A stretch of DNA of 5,259 bases from an uncultured Phenylobacterium sp. (GCA_945952175.1 CAMFHW010000327.1:1-5259), one strand, 5' to 3'. Positions 1-5,209 are shown, numbered from the stretch's first letter. Program-made: numbers and translations. The notes: generated by a model not told the origin, from the sequence alone.

Positions 1-499
1 GTTCCTCGACCGCGACGGCGTGCTGAACGAGGACCCCGGCTATGTGCATCGCTGGGAGGACTTCCACTGGATCGAAGGCGCCCGTGAGGCGGTGGCGGCG
101 TTCAACGCGGCCGGCTGGTGGGTGTTCGTGGTGACCAACCAGTCGGGGGTGGGCCGCGGCTACTACACCGAGGCCGACGTGAAGGCGCTGCACGCCAAGA
201 TGAGCGAGAGCCTGGCCGAGGCCGGCGCGCACATCGACGCCTTCTACTATTGCCCGCAGCACCCCGAGGCGGCGGAAGATGTCTATCGCCACCCCGATCC
301 GCCGGACCGCAAGCCCAATCCCGGCATGCTGCTGCGCGCCATGGCCGACTGGCCGGTCGACCGCGAGCGCTCGCTGATGATCGGCGACAAGGACGGCGAC
401 ATCGAAGCCGGCCGTCGCGCGGGCGTGCGGGCGCTGAAGTTCGAGGGCGGGAACCTGCTGGCCTTCCTGACCCCGGAGCTGATCAGCTCGCCTGGTTGA
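1..499 (+). CDS. gmhB: HAD-family phosphatase, probable D-glycero-D-manno-heptose 1,7-bisphosphate 7-phosphatase (5' end outside window)
   Basis: This is the 3' part of a HAD-superfamily phosphatase; the reading frame is already open at base 2 and stops at TGA 497-499. The visible 165 residues begin inside the catalytic loop FLDRDGVLN, with nucleophile Asp3 and acid/base Asp5 of the fragment. VTNQSGVGRG (motif II), RKPNPGML (motif III Lys) and MIGDKDGDIEAG (motif IV acidic residues) follow. This order and spacing is that of GmhB/HisB-type phosphatases. GmhB removes the C7 phosphate of heptose bisphosphate in the cytoplasm, on the way to ADP-heptose for lipopolysaccharide core. Oddity: the CPQHPE half of the usual zinc loop is present, but the Cys-X-Cys expected just before RKP is replaced by PPD. 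An in-frame GTG at 20 lies inside the catalytic motif and cannot be the start; only a few residues are missing upstream. The 3' end overlaps the convergent oxidoreductase gene. The HAD call is firm; the substrate is inferred. Confidence 0.88.
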   Translation, partial: FLDRDGVLNEDPGYVHRWEDFHWIEGAREAVAAFNAAGWWVFVVTNQSGVGRGYYTEADVKALHAKMSESLAEAGAHIDAFYYCPQHPEAAEDVYRHPDPPDRKPNPGMLLRAMADWPVDRERSLMIGDKDGDIEAGRRAGVRALKFEGGNLLAFLTPELISSPG

Positions 500-1721
500 T
501 CTGGGCCCGCTGGACCGAGGCCCTGACCACCGGGATCTCGTCGTCGGCGAGCGGCTTCATCCGCACCTTCCGCGCCAGGGCCGCCTCGATATAGGGCGCG
601 AGCATGGCGGCCTTCTTGGCCTCGCGCTCGGCGACCTGCGCCTTGAACCCGCCCATCACCTCGGCGGCGAACAGCTCCAGGCTCTCGCAGATGTGGCGGT
701 GCTGGTTGCGGCCGGCCTGCTGCATGAAGATCACCTGGTCGACGCCGGCCGCTTCGAAGGCCGCGATATGATCGCGGATATCGTCCGGGGTGCCGATGCC
801 GTTGGCGTTGCGCTCGGCCATCTTCAGCGCGGCGATCAGCTCCTCGTCCCGGTCGCCGCGGGCCTTCTGGAAATCGGCGAACAGGGTCGAGCGGCCGGGG
901 ACCACGTCGTGAGCGACCAGGGCGTTCACCGCATAGCCGAAGAACTCGAAGCCCTCCTGGCCGCGCCGGATCGCCTCGGCCCGGTCGTGGTGGACCGAGA
1001 AGTTGGAGACCATGGCGATATTGGCGTTCACGCTGTGGCCGAGCGGGACGCACTGATCGGACTTGATGATGCCGTAGTAGATCTCGGCCCAGCTGCGCGC
1101 CTCCTCCGGATCGACGAAGGAGAAGGCGAGCGCGCCCAGGCCGTTGGCGGCGGCGATGCGGATGGTGTCGCGGTTGGTGCAGGCCATCCACATCGGCGGA
1201 TGCGGCTTCTGGACCGGCTTCGGCACCACGTTGCGGCAGGGGAAGGAGAAGCTCTTGCCCTCGTAGCCGGGGTAGGGGTCCATCACCATCATGTTGGCGA
1301 TCTGCTCGGCGGCCTCCAACGCCATGGCCCGCTTCTCCTTGGCGGGAATGCCGAAGCCGCCCAGCTCCAGCCGGGTCGCGCCCTCGCCGATGCCGAAGTC
1401 GAGCCGGCCCCGTGAGATGATGTCGAGCGTCGCCAGGCCCTCGGCCGTGCGGGCCGGGTGGTTGTAGTTGGGGATCACCTGGCGGATGCCGTGGCCGACG
1501 CGGATGTTTTTCGTGAGCGCCGCGCAGGCCGAGAGGAAGACCTCCGGCGCGGAGGAGTGGGAATATTCCTCGAGGAAATGGTGCTCCACCTCCCAGGCGT
1601 AGTCGTAGCCGAGGCGGTCGGCGAGCTGGACCTGTTCGAGGGCCTCGTGGAACAGCCGCGCCTCGTCGCCCTCGTTCCAGGGCCTGGGAAGCTGGTGCTC
1701 GTAGAAGATCCCGAACCGCAT
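483..1721 (-). CDS. LLM-class flavin-dependent oxidoreductase (bacterial luciferase-like monooxygenase)
   Basis: This encodes a 412-residue cytoplasmic protein of the bacterial luciferase-like family: TIM-barrel enzymes that use reduced FMN or F420, usually for monooxygenation. Visible family marks are the N-terminal strand MRFGIFYEHQ (1-10), WEVEHHF (43-49), the barrel segment RGRLDFGIGEG (104-114), KPHPPMWMA (172-180) and the late GTPDDIRDHI (310-319) followed by GVDQVIF. The tail from about 360 is helical and charged. Length is normal for the family. The start chosen is ATG 1721 because AGGGAGGA lies 5 bases upstream; the longer form from 1748 would add nine residues before the conserved first strand and use up that ribosome site. 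It begins 46 bases after the DNA ligase stop in the same direction, so cotranscription is plausible. Its stop overlaps the convergent phosphatase gene. The substrate cannot be read from the sequence, and no functional tie to DNA repair is evident. Confidence 0.93.
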   Translation of the reverse strand: MRFGIFYEHQLPRPWNEGDEARLFHEALEQVQLADRLGYDYAWEVEHHFLEEYSHSSAPEVFLSACAALTKNIRVGHGIRQVIPNYNHPARTAEGLATLDIISRGRLDFGIGEGATRLELGGFGIPAKEKRAMALEAAEQIANMMVMDPYPGYEGKSFSFPCRNVVPKPVQKPHPPMWMACTNRDTIRIAAANGLGALAFSFVDPEEARSWAEIYYGIIKSDQCVPLGHSVNANIAMVSNFSVHHDRAEAIRRGQEGFEFFGYAVNALVAHDVVPGRSTLFADFQKARGDRDEELIAALKMAERNANGIGTPDDIRDHIAAFEAAGVDQVIFMQQAGRNQHRHICESLELFAAEVMGGFKAQVAEREAKKAAMLAPYIEAALARKVRMKPLADDEIPVVRASVQRAQINQAS

Positions 1722-1726
1722 CGCCG

Positions 1727-1734
1727 TCCTCCCT
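1727..1734 (-). promoter_or_regulatory. Shine-Dalgarno site that fixes the oxidoreductase start
   Basis: On the minus strand this reads AGGGAGGA, followed by CGGCG and ATG at 1721. It is a strong ribosome site at good spacing. It decides for ATG 1721 over the in-frame ATG at 1748, which has no comparable site before it. The site sits in the 9-base loop of a weak four-base inverted repeat (CGCC/GGCG, 1722-1725 and 1735-1738), probably by chance. Confidence 0.75.
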
Positions 1735-1767
1735 GGCGTTTTTTCCATTAGCGGCCCGGCGGCGCGG

Positions 1768-3372
1768 CTAGTCCAGCATGCGTTGCAGGGTCGGCAGTTC
1801 GTCGGCCTCGCCCGGCGGCTTGTCCCAGCGGATGCGGCTGATCCTGGGGAAGCGCATGGCCACGCCGGACTTGTGGCGGGTCGACTTCTGCAGGCCCTCG
1901 AAGGCCACCTCGAAGACCAGGCCGTGGTGCGGCTCGGCGCGGACCGAGCGAACCGGCCCGAACCGCTCGATGGTGTTGTCGCGGACGTACTTGTCGATCC
2001 CTTTCAGCTCCTCGTCGGTGAAGCCGAAATAGGCCTTGCCCACCGGGGTCAGGACCCGCGCGCCCAGCTCGTCCTGCGTCCACACCCCGAAGGTGTAGTC
2101 GGAATAGAAGCTGGAGCGCTTGCCGTGGCCGCGCTGGGCGTACATCAGCACCGCGTCGATCAGGAACGGATCGCGCTTCCACTTGAACCAGGGCCCCTTG
2201 GGCCGGCCGGCCTCATAGATCGAGTCCCAGCGCTTGAGCATCACGCCCTCGGCGACCTGGGCGTCGCCGTCCGGCGGGGTGGCGCGGAGCGCCGCCAGCT
2301 CTTCCCAGGTGGCGAACTCGGCGAGCGGGGAGAGGTCGATATTGTAGGCGATCAGGGGGGTTACGAAGGCCTCCAATCGCTTACGTCGTAAATTGAAAGG
2401 CAGGGTGCGGGTGTCCTCGCCGCGGTCGCTCAGGAGGTCGTAGGCGCGGATGCCGGCGGGATAGGCGGCGATCAGCTTGGCGTCGGCGGTCTTGCGGTTC
2501 AGCCGCTGCTGCAGCTCCGAAAAGGCGCCGATCCTGCCGTCGCGCAGGACCACCAACTCCCCGTCCAGGGCGCCGTCGAAGTCCAGCCGCTCGACCACGT
2601 CGGGGAAGGACTGGGAGATGTCGTCGCCGGTGCGGGTGTAGAGCCGGCGCACCCCGCCCTCGCAGACCGCCTGGACGCGGATGCCGTCCCACTTCCATTC
2701 GGCGGCGTAGTCGGCCGGATCGAGCTTGCCGAAGTCGACCTCTTCGTCGATCGCCTGGGCCAGCATCACCGGCCGGAAGCGGCCGGGCGCCACGGCCGAG
2801 GGCCGGTCCGAGCGGCCTTCCAGCCAGGCGAACAGGTCCTCATAGGGCGGGTGCAGGGCGTGCCAGACCTCCTCGATCTCGGCCACCTCGACCTTGCCCA
2901 TGTCCGCCAGGGCCTGCTTGGCCATCCGGGCGGACACGCCGATCCGCAGGCCGCCGGTCATCAGCTTTAGCAGCGCCCAGCGCCCCGTCGGCTCCAGGGC
3001 GTCGAGCCAGCCCTCGATCAGCCGCTGGACCTCGGCGCGGGTCGCGCCGCGCAGGGCGTCGACCACCTCCGACAGCTCCGGCTCGCGATTGGCGCCCGGC
3101 CGCGCCGGCCAGACCAGGGCGACCGCCTCGGCCAGGTCGCCGACATAGTCGTAGGACCAGCGGAACAGGATCGGGTCCATCCGCTCCTCGACCGCCTTCC
3201 TGATGAAGGCCGGCTTGGCCGCGTCGAAGGAGAGGTCACCGGTCAGGGCCGCCAGGGCCCAGCCGCGGTCGGGATCGGGCGTCGCCGCCAGATAGTCGCG
3301 CACCAGGACCAGCTTGGTGTTGCGCGAGCTGGTCAGGCTGAGGCGATCGAGCAGGTCGGCGAAGGCGCGCAT
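1768..3372 (-). CDS. ATP-dependent DNA ligase of the ligase-associated DNA damage response cluster
   Basis: This is a 534-residue ATP-dependent ligase that seals DNA nicks through a lysyl-AMP intermediate. The N-terminal helical DNA-binding domain spans about 1-195. The nucleotidyltransferase core carries motif I EWKWDGIR (AMP-accepting Lys227), motif Ia YTRTGDD (Arg247), motif III LDGELVVL (Glu272), motif IIIa-like AYDLL (310-314), motif IV EGVMLKR (Glu375) and motif V WFKWKR (Lys397, Lys399). The C-terminal OB domain ends in RIRWDKPPGEAD (513-524), matching motif VI. All catalytic motifs appear intact. The length and the MRAFADLLDRL start fit the bacterial ligase family described as conferring cisplatin resistance. 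It lies downstream of the exonuclease normally paired with it, across a palindrome-filled gap of 149 bases. Its GGAGG is 7 bases before the ATG but inside a perfect hairpin. A short AT-rich codon patch lies at about 2381-2400. The helicase and PdeM usually in this cluster are absent from the window. Confidence 0.95.
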   Translation of the reverse strand: MRAFADLLDRLSLTSSRNTKLVLVRDYLAATPDPDRGWALAALTGDLSFDAAKPAFIRKAVEERMDPILFRWSYDYVGDLAEAVALVWPARPGANREPELSEVVDALRGATRAEVQRLIEGWLDALEPTGRWALLKLMTGGLRIGVSARMAKQALADMGKVEVAEIEEVWHALHPPYEDLFAWLEGRSDRPSAVAPGRFRPVMLAQAIDEEVDFGKLDPADYAAEWKWDGIRVQAVCEGGVRRLYTRTGDDISQSFPDVVERLDFDGALDGELVVLRDGRIGAFSELQQRLNRKTADAKLIAAYPAGIRAYDLLSDRGEDTRTLPFNLRRKRLEAFVTPLIAYNIDLSPLAEFATWEELAALRATPPDGDAQVAEGVMLKRWDSIYEAGRPKGPWFKWKRDPFLIDAVLMYAQRGHGKRSSFYSDYTFGVWTQDELGARVLTPVGKAYFGFTDEELKGIDKYVRDNTIERFGPVRSVRAEPHHGLVFEVAFEGLQKSTRHKSGVAMRFPRISRIRWDKPPGEADELPTLQRMLD

Positions 3373-3374
3373 GT

Positions 3375-3506
3375 TAGGTCCTCCCCCGTTGGGGGAGGGG
3401 GACCCCGAAGGGGTGGAGGGGGCTGACGGGCAGGGCGGAGTGGGCTTGAGCCCCCTCCGTCATTTGCCGGTGGCAAATGCCACCTCCCCCAACAGGGGAG
3501 GACCTA
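3375..3506. repeat. Double REP-like palindromic element between exonuclease and ligase
   Basis: This 132-bp element fills most of the gap between the two repair genes. The outer arms 3375-3398 and 3483-3506 are inverted repeats of 24 bases with one mismatch. A second inverted pair, GGAGGGGGCT (3415-3424) and AGCCCCCTCC (3449-3458), lies inside. It therefore looks like two head-to-head units, 3375-3424 and 3449-3506, separated by 24 bases. Each unit has its own inner hairpin: CCCC-GAA-GGGG at 3403-3413 in the first, and CATTTGCC-GGT-GGCAAATG at 3461-3479 in the second. Each also has a terminal hairpin with a three-base loop. The arrangement recalls enterobacterial BIMEs (paired REP units). It encodes nothing convincing. 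No T-run follows the hairpins, so it is not a classical terminator. It may affect mRNA stability and ligase translation. Confidence 0.85.
3380..3398 (-). promoter_or_regulatory. Ligase ribosome-binding site enclosed in a perfect hairpin
   Basis: Read on the minus strand, CCTCCCCC, a 3-base loop AAC and GGGGGAGG form an 8-bp stem made almost entirely of G:C pairs. The second arm is the ligase Shine-Dalgarno sequence; its GGAGG ends 7 bases before ATG 3372. In mRNA the ribosome site would be paired unless it is opened, which could hold ligase synthesis down. The hairpin is also the outer arm of the REP-like element 3375-3506. The pairing is seen directly; any regulatory effect is inference. Confidence 0.55.
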
Positions 3507-3522
3507 GGGCGGCGCGAACCCA

Positions 3523-4533
3523 TCAATCGTCGTCCTCGTCCTCGTAGCCGACGAGGGCCAGGGCGCGGGCCTTGACGCCGTGCAGTTCGGACCAGCGGGC
3601 CAGCGCCTCTTCGCGGCCGTGGGTGATCCAGAGTTCGCCGGGGCGCAGTTCGTCGATGGTCGAGGTCAGTTCGTCCCAGTCGGCGTGATCGGAGATGACC
3701 AGCGGCAGCTCGACGCCGCGCTGGCGGGCGCGGGCGCGGACCCGCATCCAGCCGGAGGCGAAGGCGCCGATGGGGTCGGGGAAGCGGCGCGACCAGCGGT
3801 CCTGCAGGGCCGAGGGCGGGGCGATGATGATCTCGCCGGCGAAGTCGGCCTTGGTGTTGGAGGTGGCCGGCGCCAGCGGGCCGAGGTCGACGCCGTGGTC
3901 CTGGTAGAGGCGGTTCAGGCGCTCCAGGGCGCCGTGGACGTAGATGGCCCGCTCCCAGCCCGCCTCGCGCAGCAGCTTGATCACCCGCTGGGCCTTGCCG
4001 AGCGCATAGGCGCCGATCAGGTGCGAGCGCTCCGGGAACTGGGCGACGCTCTTCAGCAGGCGGGCGATCTCCTCGTGGTCCGGCGGATGGCGGAAGACCG
4101 GCAGGCCGAAGGTGGCCTCGGTGATGAAGACGTCGCAGGGGACCGGTTCGAAGGCCGCGCAGGTCGGGTCGCGCCGGCGCTTGTAGTCGCCGCTGGCGAC
4201 GATGGTCAGGCCCTTCCAGCGGACCACCGCCTGGGCCGAGCCCAGCACGTGGCCGGCCGGGACCAGGGTGACCTCGACGCCGTTGCGCTCGGCGGTCTGG
4301 CCATAGGGGCCGGCTTCGGTCGCGCCGGCGAACTCGGCGCCGTAGCGCTCGGCCATGATGGCCAGGGTTTGCGGTGTCGCGAGGACGGCCCCGTGGCCGG
4401 CCCGGGCGTGGTCGGAATGGCCATGGGTGATCACCGCGCGATCCACCGGCCGCGTGGGGTCGATGTAGAAGTCGCCCGGCGGGCAATAGAGGCCGGCGGG
4501 GCGGGGGCAGAGGAGGGATTCCGGCTTGATCAT
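3523..4533 (-). CDS. Ligase-associated DNA damage response exonuclease (beta-CASP metallo-beta-lactamase fold)
   Basis: This is a 336-residue metal-dependent nuclease of the metallo-beta-lactamase/beta-CASP group, the superfamily of SNM1 and CPSF73, in its bacterial ligase-associated branch. Metal-binding motifs are in order: THGHSDHA (His37, His39, Asp41, His42), PAGHVLGS (His95), SGDYK (Asp116), ITEATFG (Glu139), VISDHADW (His283) and WITHGRE (His305). The beta-CASP segment lies roughly between 140 and 285. The N-terminus, with GLYCPPGDFYIDP, is typical of this branch. The tail is strongly acidic (YEDEDDD). No signal peptide is seen, so it is cytoplasmic. It likely trims DNA ends before the downstream ligase seals them; that role is inferred from cluster membership. 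ATG 4533 overlaps the TGA of a possible 40-codon ORF as ATGA, and only a weak GGA precedes it. Catalytic residues appear complete. Confidence 0.94.
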   Translation of the reverse strand: MIKPESLLCPRPAGLYCPPGDFYIDPTRPVDRAVITHGHSDHARAGHGAVLATPQTLAIMAERYGAEFAGATEAGPYGQTAERNGVEVTLVPAGHVLGSAQAVVRWKGLTIVASGDYKRRRDPTCAAFEPVPCDVFITEATFGLPVFRHPPDHEEIARLLKSVAQFPERSHLIGAYALGKAQRVIKLLREAGWERAIYVHGALERLNRLYQDHGVDLGPLAPATSNTKADFAGEIIIAPPSALQDRWSRRFPDPIGAFASGWMRVRARARQRGVELPLVISDHADWDELTSTIDELRPGELWITHGREEALARWSELHGVKARALALVGYEDEDDD

Positions 4534-4652
4534 CGGAGTCCAGATGGGGCGCGGCGTGCGCTGAGGATAGGAACCACGAACAACACCGAAAGCACGAGGG
4601 CGATCCAGGGGGTGTCAGCAGGAGAACACCCCAAGCGCTCTACAATGGCCAT
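4530..4652 (-). CDS. Possible 40-residue single-pass membrane peptide, or remnant of a truncated gene
   Basis: This short ORF starts with ATG at 4652, one base from the palindromic element at 4654, and ends in a TGA sharing bases with the exonuclease ATG (ATGA). Such overlap often means translational coupling. Residues 16-32 (WIALVLSVLFVVPILSA) form a plausible transmembrane helix followed by RR, suggesting a cytoplasmic C-terminus. No family is recognised. A GAGGGG lies too close to the ATG to be a good ribosome site. An in-frame extension upstream runs through the repeat into the antisense of nothing useful and overlaps the DUF559 coding region, so it is not accepted. It could be a real small protein, the 3' remnant of a gene cut by insertion of the repeat unit, or chance. 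Confidence 0.28.
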   Translation of the reverse strand: MAIVERLGCSPADTPWIALVLSVLFVVPILSARRAPSGLR

Positions 4653-4653
4653 G

Positions 4654-4718
4654 CCCCTCGGCGCCCCTTCTCCCCTGGGAGAAGGTGGCCCCGCGGAGCG
4701 GGGTCGGATGAGGGGGCC
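4654..4718 (+). repeat. REP-like palindrome, left copy flanking the DUF559 gene
   Basis: This element is built of nested stems. The outermost pair is CCCCTC (4654-4659) with GAGGGG (4710-4715). CCTTCTCC (4666-4673) pairs with GGAGAAGG (4678-4685) around a four-base loop. CCCCGC (4689-4694) pairs with GCGGGG (4698-4703) around GGA. Bases 4677-4718 match the right copy (5160-5201) in inverted orientation at 40 of 42 positions. It begins one base beyond the possible small ORF and ends 16 bases from the DUF559 stop codon. No T-run follows. Confidence 0.85.
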
Positions 4719-4734
4719 GGCGGGTCGACCTGGC

Positions 4735-5109
4735 TCAGGCGCGCCCGACGTTCTCGAGCGGACCGACATAGAGCCTCGGCAAGCCGGCGGCGCTGCGGAT
4801 GTCGTCCAGAACACGCTCCGGCCAGACCTCGATCTGGAGGTTGGGAAACCGCATCACGCGAAAACCCTGGCCCGCGAGCCAGGCGTCTCGTGCGCGATCC
4901 CGCTCGGCGTCATGCAGCGGGCCGTCGGCTTCGATCACGAGGCGGCCCTTGAAGCAGATGAAGTCCACGACGTAGGGGCCGAGCGGCTCCTGCCGCCGAA
5001 ACTTGAGCCCGTCCAGACGACGGTCGCGAAGCAAAGTCCAAAGGCGCCGCTCGTTCAGCGGTGCGCGACGACGAAGGGATTTTGCGAGGGCTCGTCCAGG
5101 TCGTTCCAT
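4735..5109 (-). CDS. DUF559 endonuclease-domain protein (Vsr-like, PD-(D/E)XK-related fold)
   Basis: This encodes a 124-residue small basic protein of the DUF559 family, related to very-short-patch-repair endonucleases. Its conserved core is visible: LNERRLWTLLRDR (18-30), KFRRQEPLGPYVVDF (36-50, with Asp49), LVIEADGPLH (57-66, with Glu60, Asp62 and His66) and GFRVMRFPN (82-90). A helix with VLDDI follows. Length is typical and the frame is intact. DNA cleavage is predicted from the fold; the target and physiological role of this family are largely unknown. The ATG at 5109 fits the usual N-terminus (short basic leader, then LRR) but has no clear Shine-Dalgarno. A good AT-rich promoter ends 6 bases upstream, suggesting a leaderless mRNA. 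The gene lies between inverted palindromes and points toward the exonuclease gene. Confidence 0.9.
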   Translation of the reverse strand: MERPGRALAKSLRRRAPLNERRLWTLLRDRRLDGLKFRRQEPLGPYVVDFICFKGRLVIEADGPLHDAERDRARDAWLAGQGFRVMRFPNLQIEVWPERVLDDIRSAAGLPRLYVGPLENVGRA

Positions 5110-5115
5110 CGGTCG

Positions 5116-5143
5116 AGTATATTTGTTCTTATAATGTTCTCAA
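5116..5143 (-). promoter_or_regulatory. Putative sigma-70-type promoter of the DUF559 gene
   Basis: On the minus strand, TTGAGA (5138-5143) and TATACT (5116-5121) are separated by 16 bases. Each matches the sigma-70 consensus at five of six positions. The surrounding 35 bases are strikingly AT-rich for this genome. Only 6 bases lie between the -10 box and ATG 5109, so transcription would begin at or next to the start codon. That would explain the missing ribosome site. Start-site mapping is not available here. Confidence 0.5.
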
Positions 5144-5159
5144 GCCGTGTCCCGCTGGA

Positions 5160-5209
5160 GGCCCCCTCATCCGACCCTGCTCCGCAGGGCCACCTTCTCC
5201 CGCGAGGGG
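5160..5209 (-). repeat. REP-like palindrome, right copy flanking the DUF559 gene
   Basis: This is the inverted partner of 4654-4718. CCCCTC (5163-5168) pairs with GAGGGG (5204-5209), and CCCTGC (5175-5180) pairs with GCAGGG (5184-5189) around TCC. Relative to the left copy it lacks the CCTTCTCC arm, so the middle stem cannot form and the element is shorter. Its inner hairpin differs from the left copy by one exchanged base pair (C:G versus T:A), so pairing is kept. Confidence 0.83.

Larger units (their letters stand above)
4654..5209. mobile_element. Candidate mobile unit: DUF559 endonuclease gene bounded by inverted palindromic repeats
   Basis: A single nuclease gene with its own promoter is enclosed by two inverted copies of the same structured repeat (about 42 bases of shared core). 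There is no transposase, and no target-site duplication could be recognised at the outer edges. The layout resembles RAYT/REP units, where a single-strand transposase gene sits between REPs, but here the enzyme is a Vsr-like nuclease. The repeats and gene are seen directly; mobility is inferred. The alternative is independent insertion of two repeats around an ordinary gene. Confidence 0.45.

Noticed and set aside
283..1191. 302-codon minus-strand frame across the phosphatase-oxidoreductase junction
   Set aside because: It is an Arg/Pro-rich shadow of the oxidoreductase and antisense of the phosphatase, without any family motif.
693..1415. 240-codon plus-strand frame
   Set aside because: It is antisense to the well-supported oxidoreductase gene and has no ribosome site or recognisable domain.
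1722..1744. Plus-strand terminator (CGCC...GGCG followed by six T)
   Set aside because: The stem is only 4 bp with a 9-base loop, and no plus-strand gene ends nearby. It coincides with the oxidoreductase ribosome site on the other strand.
1722..1748. Upstream ATG (1748) as the oxidoreductase start
   Set aside because: The nine added residues precede the conserved first strand, and a strong AGGGAGGA lies correctly placed for ATG 1721 instead.
3375..3506. CRISPR array or classical terminator in the exonuclease-ligase gap
   Set aside because: Repeats are inverted rather than direct with regular spacers, and no T-run follows any hairpin.
3374..4486. 370-codon minus-strand frame overlapping the exonuclease
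   Set aside because: It is a low-complexity Arg/Pro/Gly product and a frame shadow of the exonuclease, which has complete catalytic motifs.
4653..4814. N-terminal extension of the 40-codon ORF to ATG 4814
   Set aside because: It is encoded by the palindrome and by out-of-frame DUF559 sequence, giving an Arg/Pro/Gly-rich string typical of such shadows.
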